From: Streptomyces sp. ADI96-02
Lineage (GTDB): Bacteria; Actinomycetota; Actinomycetes; Streptomycetales; Streptomycetaceae
NCBI RefSeq assembly: GCF_003846185.1
Contig: NZ_ML123034.1
Span: 2,141,092 to 2,205,091 of the forward strand
Length of the DNA stretch: 64,000 nt
Direction of reading: 5' to 3'
Shown one piece after another: positions 6,461 to 14,346 of the stretch (position 1 is its first letter; each line of letters begins with the position of its first letter). A model generated the notes under the pieces. That model made no database searches and was not told the origin of the DNA. It saw nothing but the letters and a program-made list of their open reading frames with translations. The position numbers and the translations under genes are program-made.

Positions 6461-8686
6461 TCACGCGAAGTCTCCGCCGCCACCGCCCCGGAGCCGGAAA
6501 TCCAGTGCCGTACAGCGTCTGCCTGCGGAAACCGTGCGGACCGCCTGGGCGATCGCCTTGCGGGAGCCGACCAGCACGACGAGCTTCTTGGCCCGGGTCA
6601 CGGCCGTGTAGAGGAGGTTGCGCTGGAGCATCATCCAGGCGCTGGTGGTGACCGGGACGACGACGGCCGGATACTCGCTGCCCTGGGAGCGGTGGATGGT
6701 CATCGCGTAGGCGTGGGCCAGCTCGTCCAGCTCGTCGAAGTCGTAGCCGATCTCCTCGTCCTCGTCGGTGCGGACGGTCAGCCTCTGCTCGTCCGCGTCG
6801 AGGGCGGTGACGACGCCGACCGTGCCGTTGAAGACGCCGTTCTCGCCCTTGTCGTAGTTGTTGCGGATCTGGGTCACCTTGTCGCCGACCCGGAAGACCC
6901 GGCCGCCGAACCGCTTCTCCGGGAGGTCCGGGCGGCCCGGCGTGATGGCCTGCTGGAGCAGCCCGTTGAGGTGGCCGGCGCCCGCCGGTCCGCGGTGCAT
7001 GGGGGCGAGGACCTGCACGTCCCGGCGCGCGTCCAGGCCGAACCTGGCGGGGATCCGGCGGGCCGCCACGTCCACCGCCAGGACGCCCGCGTCCTCCGTC
7101 TCGTCCTCGACGAAGAGGAAGAAGTCGTTCATTCCCTCGGTGAGCGGCGGCTGCCCTGCGTTGATGCGGTGGGCGTTGGTGACGACGCCGGACTGCTGGG
7201 CCTGGCGGAAGATGCGGGTGAGCCTGACCGAGGGGACCGGGCCGCCGTCCGTCAGCAGGTCGCGCAGCACCTCTCCCGCCCCCACCGAGGGCAGCTGGTC
7301 GACATCGCCCACGAGCAGCAGGTGGGCACCGGGTGCCACCGCCTTGACGAGCTTGTTGGCGAGCAGCAGATCGAGCATCGACGCCTCGTCCACCACGACC
7401 AGGTCGGCGTCCAGCGGCCGGTCCCGGTCGTAGGCCGCGTCGCCGCCCGGCTTCAGCTCCAGCAGCCGGTGCACGGTGGACGCCTCGGCCCCGGTCAGCT
7501 CGGAGAGGCGTTTGGCGGCCCGGCCGGTGGGCGCGGCCAGCACCACCTTCGCCCGCTTCGCCCGCGCCAGCTCGACGATCGACCGGACGGTGAACGACTT
7601 CCCGCAGCCGGGCCCGCCGGTCAGCACCGCGACCTTCCGGCTGAGCGCCAGCCGGACCGCCTCCTGCTGCTCGGGGGCCAGACTCGCCCCCGTACGCGTC
7701 GCCAGCCAGGCCAGCGCCTTGTCCCAGTCCACGTCCTGGAAGGCCGGCATCCGGTCCTCGCCGGTGTTCAGCAGGCGGCGGACCTGCCCGGCGAGGGACA
7801 GCTCGGCCCGGTGGAACGGCACCAGGTACACGGCGGTGACCGGCTCCCCGCCCTCCGGCGAGGGCACCTTCTCCCGTACGACGCCCTCGGGATCGGCCGC
7901 CAGCTCGGCCAGGCACTCGATGACGAGGCCCGTGTCGACCTGGAGGAGCTTGACGCCGTCCGCGATGAGCCGTTCCTCGGGCAGGAAGCAGTGCCCCTGG
8001 TCGGACGACTGGGACAGGGCGTACTGAAGCCCCGCCTTGACCCGTTCGGGGCTGTCGTGCGGGATGCCGACCGCCTGGGCGATCCGGTCGGCGGTCAGGA
8101 ACCCGATGCCCCAGACGTCGGCGGCCAGCCGGTATGGCTGGTTCTTCACGACGGAGATCGAGGCGTCCTCGTACTTCTTGTAGATCCGCACGGCGATGGA
8201 GGTGGAGACGCCCACGCCCTGGAGGAAGACCATGACCTCCTTGATCGCCTTCTGCTCCTCCCACGCCGCCGCGATCATCCTGGTGCGCTTGGGGCCGAGG
8301 CCGGGGACCTCGACGAGCCGTTTCGGCGCGTTCTCGATGATGTCGAGGGTGTCGACGCCGAAGTGGGTGGTGATCCGGTCGGCCATCACCGGCCCGATGC
8401 CCTTGATCAGACCGGAGCCCAGGTAGCGGCGGATGCCCTGGATGGTGGCGGGCAGCACGGTGGTGTAGTTCTCCACGGTGAACTGCTTGCCGTACTGGGA
8501 GTGCGAGCCCCAACGGCCCTCCATCCGCAGCGACTCGCCGACCTGCGCCCCGAGCAGCGCGCCGACCACCGTGAGGAGGTCGCCGGCTCCGCGTCCGGTG
8601 TCGACGCGCGCGACCGTGTACCCGTTCTCCTCGTTGGCGTACGTGATCCGCTCCAGGACCCCTTCGAGGACGGCCATGTTGGACAT
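6461..8686 (-). CDS. recD2: RecD2-type ATP-dependent DNA helicase
   Basis: 741 residues. It has the N-terminal OB-like segment (about 1-90), helix-hairpin-helix region (GLIKGIGPVMADRI, VPGLGPKRTRMI, about 95-150), then an SF1B motor with Walker A AVLTGGPGCGKSF, Walker B VVVDEASM, motif III LVGDVDQLPSVGAGEVL, motif IV RLTRIFRQ and the C-terminal HRSQGSEYPAVVVP and LLYTAVTRAKK motifs. RecD2 proteins are 5'-3' helicases acting in DNA repair and replication, independent of RecBC. The ATG at 8686 lies 7 nt after a TAGCGT box, indicating a leaderless transcript; an ATG three codons later (8677) is an alternative. Confidence 0.92.
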   Translation of the reverse strand: MSNMAVLEGVLERITYANEENGYTVARVDTGRGAGDLLTVVGALLGAQVGESLRMEGRWGSHSQYGKQFTVENYTTVLPATIQGIRRYLGSGLIKGIGPVMADRITTHFGVDTLDIIENAPKRLVEVPGLGPKRTRMIAAAWEEQKAIKEVMVFLQGVGVSTSIAVRIYKKYEDASISVVKNQPYRLAADVWGIGFLTADRIAQAVGIPHDSPERVKAGLQYALSQSSDQGHCFLPEERLIADGVKLLQVDTGLVIECLAELAADPEGVVREKVPSPEGGEPVTAVYLVPFHRAELSLAGQVRRLLNTGEDRMPAFQDVDWDKALAWLATRTGASLAPEQQEAVRLALSRKVAVLTGGPGCGKSFTVRSIVELARAKRAKVVLAAPTGRAAKRLSELTGAEASTVHRLLELKPGGDAAYDRDRPLDADLVVVDEASMLDLLLANKLVKAVAPGAHLLLVGDVDQLPSVGAGEVLRDLLTDGGPVPSVRLTRIFRQAQQSGVVTNAHRINAGQPPLTEGMNDFFLFVEDETEDAGVLAVDVAARRIPARFGLDARRDVQVLAPMHRGPAGAGHLNGLLQQAITPGRPDLPEKRFGGRVFRVGDKVTQIRNNYDKGENGVFNGTVGVVTALDADEQRLTVRTDEDEEIGYDFDELDELAHAYAMTIHRSQGSEYPAVVVPVTTSAWMMLQRNLLYTAVTRAKKLVVLVGSRKAIAQAVRTVSAGRRCTALDFRLRGGGGGDFA

Positions 8687-8816
8687 GGGCCCGACGCTAC
8701 CGGGTGCCGCTGACAGGCGGTCCCCCCGGCGGGGATTCCCGCAGGGGAGCGGGCATTCCGCCGGGGGGCCGAGGCGGCGGGTGCTGCCCGCGCGCCTGGC
8801 CCGCCGCCTCTCGGGC

Positions 8817-9224
8817 TCATGGCACGTCTTCGCCCCGTTCGCCTTCTCCCGCACGGGGCTCCGGCCGGTCCGGCAGGAGCGCGTCGAGGCGCGATCCTCG
8901 GCTCACCGCGACGCGCACGACCTGTTGCAGCGATTCGGTCAGCCGGCCGGCAAGGAAGCGGATCTGCGGCCCGGTGGCCTCGCCGCCGTCGGACAGGAGG
9001 TCAGCGGCGTGGCCGAGCAGTTCGTCCGCCATGCCGAGCTGGACGCACTCGACGTCGTCGGCCATCCGCGACACCTGGCCGGTGCCGTCCCCCAGGACGT
9101 AACAGGGCTGCCCGCCCGTGCCCGTCCACGGAAGCAGCCGCACGGCGGAAGCGTCGGCGTGTCCGGCGTGTCCGGTGTGTTCGGCGTGTTCGGTGTGTCC
9201 GGTGTGATCACTGTGCCGCCTCAC
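8817..9224 (-). CDS. Conserved actinobacterial hypothetical protein with His/Thr-rich repeat N-terminus
   Basis: 135 residues. The core (about 30-110) contains LLPWTGTGGQPCYVLGDG then a helical stretch MADELLGHAADLLSD...IRFLAGRLTESLQQVV. From memory this resembles small streptomycete proteins often found near XRE/DUF397 gene pairs, with no known function. The first 25 residues are a repeat of H-T/A-G/E units made by a 9-bp tandem DNA repeat at about 9157-9213. The GTG start at 9224 forms a GTGA overlap with the stop of the upstream gene, implying translational coupling. A later start past the repeat is possible. Confidence 0.6.
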   Translation of the reverse strand: MRRHSDHTGHTEHAEHTGHAGHADASAVRLLPWTGTGGQPCYVLGDGTGQVSRMADDVECVQLGMADELLGHAADLLSDGGEATGPQIRFLAGRLTESLQQVVRVAVSRGSRLDALLPDRPEPRAGEGERGEDVP

Positions 9225-9544
9225 GCCACGGCCTCCTTCACGCGGCGGAGGTCCACCCCGCGTACGGCGACCAGCAGTCCCCCGCGCCGGATGCGCCGCC
9301 GCCTCGCTTCGGCCGCGCGCGCCTCGGCCACCTGCCGTTCGTGCGCCACGAAGTACGGGCGTACGAGCGGGCTGTCCTCGCCGCGCGGAGGGCGCTCACC
9401 GGTCCGGTAGACGGTCGGCCCGCCGACGTAGGAGCAGGAGTAGGCGGACACGTACGCGTACGTGTCCAGCGGGTGCCGTTGACGGCGCACCGGGATCAGC
9501 AATCGCAGTACGGGCTTCAGCAGCCGGGCGATAGCGTGCTTCAT
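9221..9544 (-). CDS. Hypothetical protein, basic, 107 aa
   Basis: Not recognised. The N-terminus is amphipathic and basic (MKHAIARLLKPVLRLLIPVRRQRHP), the middle is Tyr/Ser-rich (DTYAYVSAYSCSYVGGP), and the C-terminus is Arg-rich (RRRRIRRGG). Its stop overlaps the GTG of the next gene by 4 nt, so the two form one operon transcribed divergently from the XRE regulator gene. The ATG at 9544 is chosen because longer in-frame extensions lose coding bias. Confidence 0.5.
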   Translation of the reverse strand: MKHAIARLLKPVLRLLIPVRRQRHPLDTYAYVSAYSCSYVGGPTVYRTGERPPRGEDSPLVRPYFVAHERQVAEARAAEARRRRIRRGGLLVAVRGVDLRRVKEAVA

Positions 9545-9634
9545 CGTCAGCCTGTTTCTCTGGGGATGGCCAGGCCCCCGGACCGGTTGCGTCGGTCGCG
9601 GGGGTCCTCTTCGTTCGAGGTCAGCCACTTCTTT

Positions 9635-9678
9635 CTGTAGCGAACCCATCACAGAGTGGGGTCATCCGTCGCTACGCT
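9635..9678. promoter_or_regulatory. Divergent -10 boxes embedded in an inverted repeat
   Basis: GTAGCGA (9637-9643) and TCGCTAC (9669-9675) are exact inverted copies 25 bp apart. Each contains a -10-like box: CTACAG for the minus-strand pair and TACGCT (9673-9678) for the XRE gene. The symmetry suggests co-regulated divergent promoters, perhaps autoregulated by the XRE protein. Confidence 0.45.
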
Positions 9679-9731
9679 GCCAGGGGGTGGGGGATGACAG
9701 CGCGTCCGTCAAGACGGGGAGTTGGACTGCC

Positions 9732-10556
9732 ATGGGAACGAAACGAAGGCCGCGTACGCCTCGGGAGAAGTACGGCGAGGAGCTACGGCTGCGGCGTATC
9801 GCGGCGGAGCTGACGCAGGAGGCGCTGGGCGAGATGGTCGTCTGCTCGTCGACTCTCATCAGCCACTACGAGGCGGGGCGGCGGCTGCCGAGCCCCGAGG
9901 ACGCGCAGCGGATCGACCGGTCACTGGGCACGGACGGGTTCTTCGCGCGGTGGCTGGAGGATCTGGACTCGAAGTACGCCGATCATTTCGCGGCGGTGGC
10001 CGAGTTGGAGACGCAGGCGACGCTCATCCAGCAGTTCGCGCTCTCGCTCGTGCCGGGCCTGCTCCAGACGGACGGCTACGCGCGTGCGCTGTTCCAGGCG
10101 TACCGGCCCAACCACCGCAGGGACGAGGTTGACAAGGACGTTGTCATTCGAACAGAGCGTGCCCGCATCCTCGACGGTCCGTTGTGCCCGGTTCTCTGGA
10201 CCATGGTGGACGAGGCGGTTCTCCGGCGGCGCGTGGGTGGACCACAGGTCATGGCGCAGCAGTTGAACAAGATCGCGGACCTGGCCGAGGCCGGACGGCT
10301 CCGGCTGCACGTGCTGCCGTTCGGAGTGGGAGCGCATTCCCTTCAGCAGAGTCTGCTGACGCTGCTGAGCTTCGCGGACTCGGCTCCGGTGGCTTACGTT
10401 GAGGGCTTCCAGACAGGAAACCTGATGGACGATCCGCGCTCGGTGGCGTCCAGCCGCACGGCCTACGATCTCGCCCTGAGCGACGCGTTGTCGCACCAGG
10501 AATCACTCGCGCTTGTGCGGTCGGCAGCAGAGGAACACGAACATGGTCAGCAGTAG
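9732..10556 (+). CDS. XRE-family helix-turn-helix regulator with DUF5753-type C-terminal domain
   Basis: 274 residues. An N-terminal XRE HTH (about residues 13-67: YGEELRLRRIAAELTQEALGEMVVCSSTLISHYEAGRRLPS) is followed by the long alpha-beta domain common in streptomycetes (SLVPGLLQTDGYARALFQA, LHVLPFGVGAHSL, VAYVEGFQTGNLMDDP). Such proteins almost always pair with a DUF397 protein, as here with a 14-nt overlap, and act as regulator plus modulator, often in development or as antitoxin-like modules. A GTG at 9687, 9 nt after a TACGCT -10 box, could give a leaderless, 15-residue-longer form. Confidence 0.85.
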   Translation: MGTKRRPRTPREKYGEELRLRRIAAELTQEALGEMVVCSSTLISHYEAGRRLPSPEDAQRIDRSLGTDGFFARWLEDLDSKYADHFAAVAELETQATLIQQFALSLVPGLLQTDGYARALFQAYRPNHRRDEVDKDVVIRTERARILDGPLCPVLWTMVDEAVLRRRVGGPQVMAQQLNKIADLAEAGRLRLHVLPFGVGAHSLQQSLLTLLSFADSAPVAYVEGFQTGNLMDDPRSVASSRTAYDLALSDALSHQESLALVRSAAEEHEHGQQ

Positions 10557-10779
10557 GCGGAGTGTCGCGGATTCGACCACGCTCACCGGGTGGTTCAAGT
10601 CCAGCTACAGCGGCGGAGACCAGGGCGAGTGCCTGGAAGTCGCCGACGGCCACACCACCGTCCCCGTCCGCGACAGCAAGGCCCCCACCGGCCCGGCCGT
10701 CCTCTTCTCCGCAGCAGGCTGGTCGTCCTTCGTCGCCGCCGTCAAGGCCGGTGACCTCTCCACTCACCTCTCCGCCTGA
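10543..10779 (+). CDS. DUF397 domain-containing protein
   Basis: 78 residues with the DUF397 signature WFKSSYSGGDQGECLEVA followed by VPVRDSKAPTGPAVLFSAAGWSSFVAAVKAG. DUF397 proteins are small partners of XRE/DUF5753 regulators. The ATG lies inside the 3' end of the XRE gene, overlapping it by 14 nt, so translation is probably coupled. Confidence 0.9.
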   Translation: MVSSRRSVADSTTLTGWFKSSYSGGDQGECLEVADGHTTVPVRDSKAPTGPAVLFSAAGWSSFVAAVKAGDLSTHLSA

Positions 10780-10843
10780 TCGCGCGCCGTGCTGTAGGCG
10801 GCCCCGCGCTCACCACGCGACCGGGGCCGCCGCCAGGCCCATG

Positions 10844-11602
10844 TCACGCACGGGACAGGAACGCCGCGCGCAGGGCCCTGTCGCGGAGCAGGCCCAGGGT
10901 CTCCTCCTCGCCGGCGAACAGCAGGTCCGCCGCCCGATGGTCGGCCTGGTGGAACATCGCCGCCAGGACGTCCGCGAGAGGGCGGTTCCAGGCCACTCTG
11001 ACGATCTTGGCCGCCTTGTCGTCCCGGCCCCGGTCCGTGGCGATGCGCCACAGCTCCACCGACTCCTTGGCGGTCTCGTAAGCCGTTCTGCGTCCGTCGA
11101 CGAGCACGCCACGCGCGTTGAGCCCGAACACGGCTATGCAGGCGTCGCCCTGAGGCGTCAGCCCTCGGTACGTACCCACCGGCAGGATCAACCTCAGGTG
11201 GTCCAGGGGCTCCTGGAGCGTGGGGTCGAGAAGGAGCGGGCCGCCGTCCTCCTCGGATCGGGGGAAGGCGTTCCGCTTCTGGTTGCTGTTGCAGTACGCG
11301 CAGGCCAGTAAGTGGTTGAGCCATTCGAAGGTGCGCACCGGGGCAAGGCTCTTCGGCTCGAAGTGGTCGATGTCCGTGCCCTGGCTGTCTCCGCAGTACA
11401 TGCAGCGCTGGTGGCCCGGCGCCATGTCCGCGAGGGTGGACAGGAGACCGTCGCGGACACGACGGCGGACCGTGGTGTGGGCCCACAGAGCGGCTGCCGT
11501 GGCCTTGCGGTCGGTCTCGGCGGTCTGCTCGATCTCCTCGGTGTACGTCGCGAGTCGAGCCGACGTGTCCGGGGGCAGCGAAGCCCGTCGCAGGCGGATC
11601 AC
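10844..11602 (-). CDS. ptuB: PtuB-like HNH endonuclease (Septu-type defence, effector)
   Basis: 252 residues. A zinc-type HNH module sits at about residues 65-110: RCMYCGDSQGTDIDHFEPK then WLNHLLACAYCNSNQKR, giving CxxC, the D-x-D-H catalytic core, Asn and the second CxxC. The order and spacing match HNH proteins paired with AAA ATPases in Septu anti-phage systems. The GTG at 11602 overlaps the ATPase stop as GTGA, so the pair is coupled. Leu98 is encoded by TTA (11311-11309), a codon rare enough in Streptomyces to make expression depend on the bldA tRNA; it falls inside the HNH motif. General HNH nuclease function is the alternative. Confidence 0.8.
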   Translation of the reverse strand: MIRLRRASLPPDTSARLATYTEEIEQTAETDRKATAAALWAHTTVRRRVRDGLLSTLADMAPGHQRCMYCGDSQGTDIDHFEPKSLAPVRTFEWLNHLLACAYCNSNQKRNAFPRSEEDGGPLLLDPTLQEPLDHLRLILPVGTYRGLTPQGDACIAVFGLNARGVLVDGRRTAYETAKESVELWRIATDRGRDDKAAKIVRVAWNRPLADVLAAMFHQADHRAADLLFAGEEETLGLLRDRALRAAFLSRA

Positions 11603-13026
11603 TCCGTCTCGCCGCCCTCTCCGTGCCCGCTCTCCCCGCTCTCCCCGCTCTCCTCGATCTTCTCGGCGATGCGGTGGAGTTGGGCCGACATCTCGTGGAC
11701 CCGTGCGGCCGGTGAGCTGGTGAGCAGCTTCTTCAGCTCCTTGTAGCGCTCGACCGTCCTTGCCGAGGTGTCTCCCTCGTACACCCGGGACTCCAGCGCC
11801 ACGAACTCGGCACGGCGGCGTTCGGCCTGCTCGGAGTACGGGGTGTCGAGGCCGAAGAGGTCGGAGAGGACCGCGTCGTCGCCGCTGCCGTAGACCACCC
11901 TCTCGTACAGGTCCTCCGACACGACCTCGGGTGCCGCGTCCTCCTCCACGCCCGGCAGGCGGATCAGGCCGCCGGGGTCCGCCGCCTGGCAGATGTACGG
12001 GCTGTGGGTCGTCACGATGAACTGGATGTGGGGAAAGTGCTCGGTCAGCCAGGGACCGATGCGGCGCTGCCAGGACACGTGGAGGTGGGCGTCGATCTCG
12101 TCGATGATCACGACACCGGGCACCTGTAGGGGGCTGGGGCCGTCCTCGCCGCTCTCTCCGGTGAACGCGTCGTCGCCGAAGGCGTCGTGGATCTGCTTGA
12201 GCAGGTCGACGACGAGCGCGGCCACCGTGCGGAACCCGTCGCTCATCTCCCGCAGCGGGAACCGGTGCCCGTCGCGGGTGACCCACAACCCCTCGGAGTC
12301 GACGTCCTCCACCCGGTAGCCGTCGGGGAGCAGTCCGTGGCCCAGGACCGACAGCGCGGCCCGCTTGAGCGCTGCGGCCCCCTCCCGGCCTTCGAGTGCT
12401 CGCAGATGCTGCTCGATCAGCCAGGCCACGCCTTCCGCCAGTGAGGCGTCCTCGTGGAAGAGGCTCGCCTGCCGGGCCACCGGACCCGAGGCCAACATCA
12501 GCCGCTGCACCTCGCCCGATCCTCCGGCCATGCGCCGGAACGGCCCGTAGGCGGCGCAGAACCAGCCCATCGGGTTGTCCGCCCAGGGGCCGCGCTGAGC
12601 AGGAGTGGCGCTCGTGGCGTCGGGGTCCCGCCTGATGCCTTCCAGCGACGGCTGGGCGCTCTTGCGGCTGCTCATGGACTCGGCCGGAGCCGTCCAGCGC
12701 AGGCCCGCCCAGAAGTTGTTCTGGGTGCGCCCTCGGGCGCTGAACCCGTCGAACCCCGCGTCCCTGACGAGCTTCGCCTCGACCGAGCCGGTGGTCCGCC
12801 CCCGCGACAGCCAGTTCTCGAACCCCTGGACCAGACCGCGCGCCGCGACCGGCCCGCTCAGGGCCAAGGCAAGCGCCCGGAGCAGTGTGGTCTTTCCCGA
12901 TCCGTTGCGTCCCGCGAGGACCGTCCAGCCGGCGTGCGTACCGTCCGGGCGGGTCAGTGTCAGATCGACGACGCGCGGGCCGTGGAACGACTTGATGTTC
13001 TCGACGCGCACGCGGGAGACGTACAT
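11599..13026 (-). CDS. ptuA: PtuA-like AAA/SMC-type ATPase (Septu-type defence)
   Basis: 475 residues. Walker A GRNGSGKT is at residues 39-46, a signature-like LREMSDGFRTVAAL lies mid-protein, and Walker B VVIIDEIDAHLH is followed by an H-loop IVTTHSPYI. This is the ABC-type ATPase architecture of PtuA and OLD-like proteins, but without a TOPRIM domain. Being coupled to an HNH gene points to Septu, in which ATPase and HNH protein form a complex activated by phage infection. The C-terminus ends in ESG/GEG repeats produced by a short DNA repeat at about 11620-11658. The ATG at 13026 follows GGACGGAA at somewhat long spacing. Confidence 0.82.
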   Translation of the reverse strand: MYVSRVRVENIKSFHGPRVVDLTLTRPDGTHAGWTVLAGRNGSGKTTLLRALALALSGPVAARGLVQGFENWLSRGRTTGSVEAKLVRDAGFDGFSARGRTQNNFWAGLRWTAPAESMSSRKSAQPSLEGIRRDPDATSATPAQRGPWADNPMGWFCAAYGPFRRMAGGSGEVQRLMLASGPVARQASLFHEDASLAEGVAWLIEQHLRALEGREGAAALKRAALSVLGHGLLPDGYRVEDVDSEGLWVTRDGHRFPLREMSDGFRTVAALVVDLLKQIHDAFGDDAFTGESGEDGPSPLQVPGVVIIDEIDAHLHVSWQRRIGPWLTEHFPHIQFIVTTHSPYICQAADPGGLIRLPGVEEDAAPEVVSEDLYERVVYGSGDDAVLSDLFGLDTPYSEQAERRRAEFVALESRVYEGDTSARTVERYKELKKLLTSSPAARVHEMSAQLHRIAEKIEESGESGESGHGEGGETE

Positions 13027-13240
13027 GGGTGGCGGTTCCGTCCGGTAGGGGAGGGGCGGGCAGGCTGTTCCGGTGCCGCGTCGGCCGGGATACCGCCGCC
13101 CAGCGCCTCAGCCGGGCGCGGAGGGCGCTCCTCCCCTGCCGTTCACCCCGCCGGCGACGCCGTCCCGATCGTTCAGGCGGTCGAGTCTACGAGACACCGG
13201 CCGGACCGCCGGGGAAACGCCGCCCCTCCGGGCCCTCACG

Positions 13241-13507
13241 TCAGGTCGACGGAGACAGCTTCTTCGCCGTGGCGCAGTGGCTCGTCCTGCGGTGCCGCCA
13301 CAGCTGAATCACCGTCAGGACGAACAGGGCGGCGAACGCCGCGACCAGCGCCGCCGCGATCTCCACCTGCCGGCCGCCGGGTGTTCGGTCCGCCTGAAGG
13401 ATCAGGCCCAGCAGGGAGAGCACCATGCCGACGGCGTACACCGAGCGGACCCGCCGCAACTGTCGAACCGCGCGCGGGGCGAGAGCAACACGCTTCATGA
13501 AGGCCAT
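13241..13507 (-). CDS. Small membrane protein with two TM segments
   Basis: 88 residues, family not recognised. Residues about 22-39 (SVYAVGMVLSLLGLILQA) and about 49-68 (IAAALVAAFAALFVLTVIQLW) are hydrophobic, with a short polar hairpin between them and basic ends, fitting a two-pass inner-membrane protein. It lies upstream of the Septu-like genes on the same strand but 214 bp away, so co-transcription is uncertain. An internal ATG at 13498 is an alternative start; no good ribosome site precedes either. Confidence 0.5.
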   Translation of the reverse strand: MAFMKRVALAPRAVRQLRRVRSVYAVGMVLSLLGLILQADRTPGGRQVEIAAALVAAFAALFVLTVIQLWRHRRTSHCATAKKLSPST

Positions 13508-13619
13508 GTGCGCCGAATACCCCGGGGAACGGCCGCTCAGTCGTCAGGAGCGCCCCCGTTCCCCGGTCCGGGTGTACGCGGACGGGAGCGGCGGCGGTCG
13601 CGGGCGTCGGGGCGGGCGG

Positions 13620-13657
13620 CTGTTCGGGGGACGCGGGGGCCCGCGTCCCCCGAACAG
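13620..13657. terminator. Orphan 18-bp perfect hairpin
   Basis: CTGTTCGGGGGACGCGGG (13620-13637) is exactly complementary to 13640-13657, leaving a 2-nt centre. No recognised gene ends nearby on either strand: the closest is the start of the small membrane protein 113 bp to the left. It could terminate an unannotated transcript or insulate the RiPP region from the defence genes. Confidence 0.5.
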
Positions 13658-13940
13658 TGGAGGTGAGGGCTGGTTCCGTGGCCCTCATTCAGGTGTTCGG
13701 AGTCCGGACCTGGTTCGGATTGCCCGCACCCGGGATTTCTTCGCCCCGCGCTTCGGGGCTTACGCGACCCCGGCGTCCGTTCCGGAAAAGGCGTCCGCTC
13801 CGAAAAGGCGTCTGTTCGGAAAAGCGGAATGGGGCCCGGCCTCGCGGCCGGACCCCCTCTGCTTTCCCCCCGTCGGGCCTTCCCGTTCCCCCCGGACCCC
13901 TCCCCGGAAGTCCCGACGCCCTGTGTGACCCGGGAGGGTA

Positions 13941-13971
13941 CGCAAAGGTTGCATCTCTTTGCGATCTCTTT
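13941..13971. promoter_or_regulatory. Inverted and direct repeat upstream of the LacI gene
   Basis: CGCAAAG (13941-13947) and CTTTGCG (13957-13963) form a 7-bp inverted repeat with a 9-nt centre. ATCTCTTT also occurs twice in direct orientation with an 11-bp step (13953-13960 and 13964-13971). It lies about 380 bp before the LacI regulator; whether that protein binds here is unknown. Confidence 0.35.
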
Positions 13972-14346
13972 ACACGGGGTGTGGATCAGCTCTCTGAGCA
14001 GGCATGCGGTAGGCAGCGTTCGGCCACTTCGGTCACTTGAGCCACTTCCGTCACTTCCGTCACTTCAGCGGCCATGTCCGCCCCGCGTTCCGCCGGGGCC
14101 GGACCGGTGAGGAAGTCGCCCCGGCAGACGCCGGCGAACTCCTCAATGCCTTTCCCGCCAAAGCGGAGAGCACGTTCTACAGGAGAGGGCGCTAGCCTGC
14201 GGGCAGCGGCCCGGACAAGAGCGGTACAGGGGGCGGACCGGCGGCTCCCGACCGGCCCGCGACCGCCCCGCGACCGTTCGCCGATCGCTCGGCGGGCACC
14301 GGCGATCGCATCCGGCGTTCGCCTCCCGTGACCTCGGAGGACAGCG

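Larger units (their letters stand above)
13508..14346. other. 839-bp intergenic region, no gene recognised
   Basis: Contains a very strong hairpin at 13620-13657 and an imperfect one at 13831-13856 (GGGG-CCGGCC with GGCCGG-CCCC). Near 13780-13825 there are three degenerate copies of a roughly 17-bp unit around CCGAAAAGGCGTC. An inverted repeat CGCAAAG-n9-CTTTGCG lies at 13941-13963, and a 9-bp-type repeat of CACTTCCGT units at about 14018-14066. TAGCCT near 14192 could be a -10 for the LacI gene. Small frames exist but none shows coding bias. Confidence 0.5.

Noticed and set aside
9157-9213. Possible CRISPR-like short repeat array
   Set aside because: Units are 9 bp, contiguous and degenerate with no spacers; it is a simple tandem repeat encoding a His/Thr-rich protein end.
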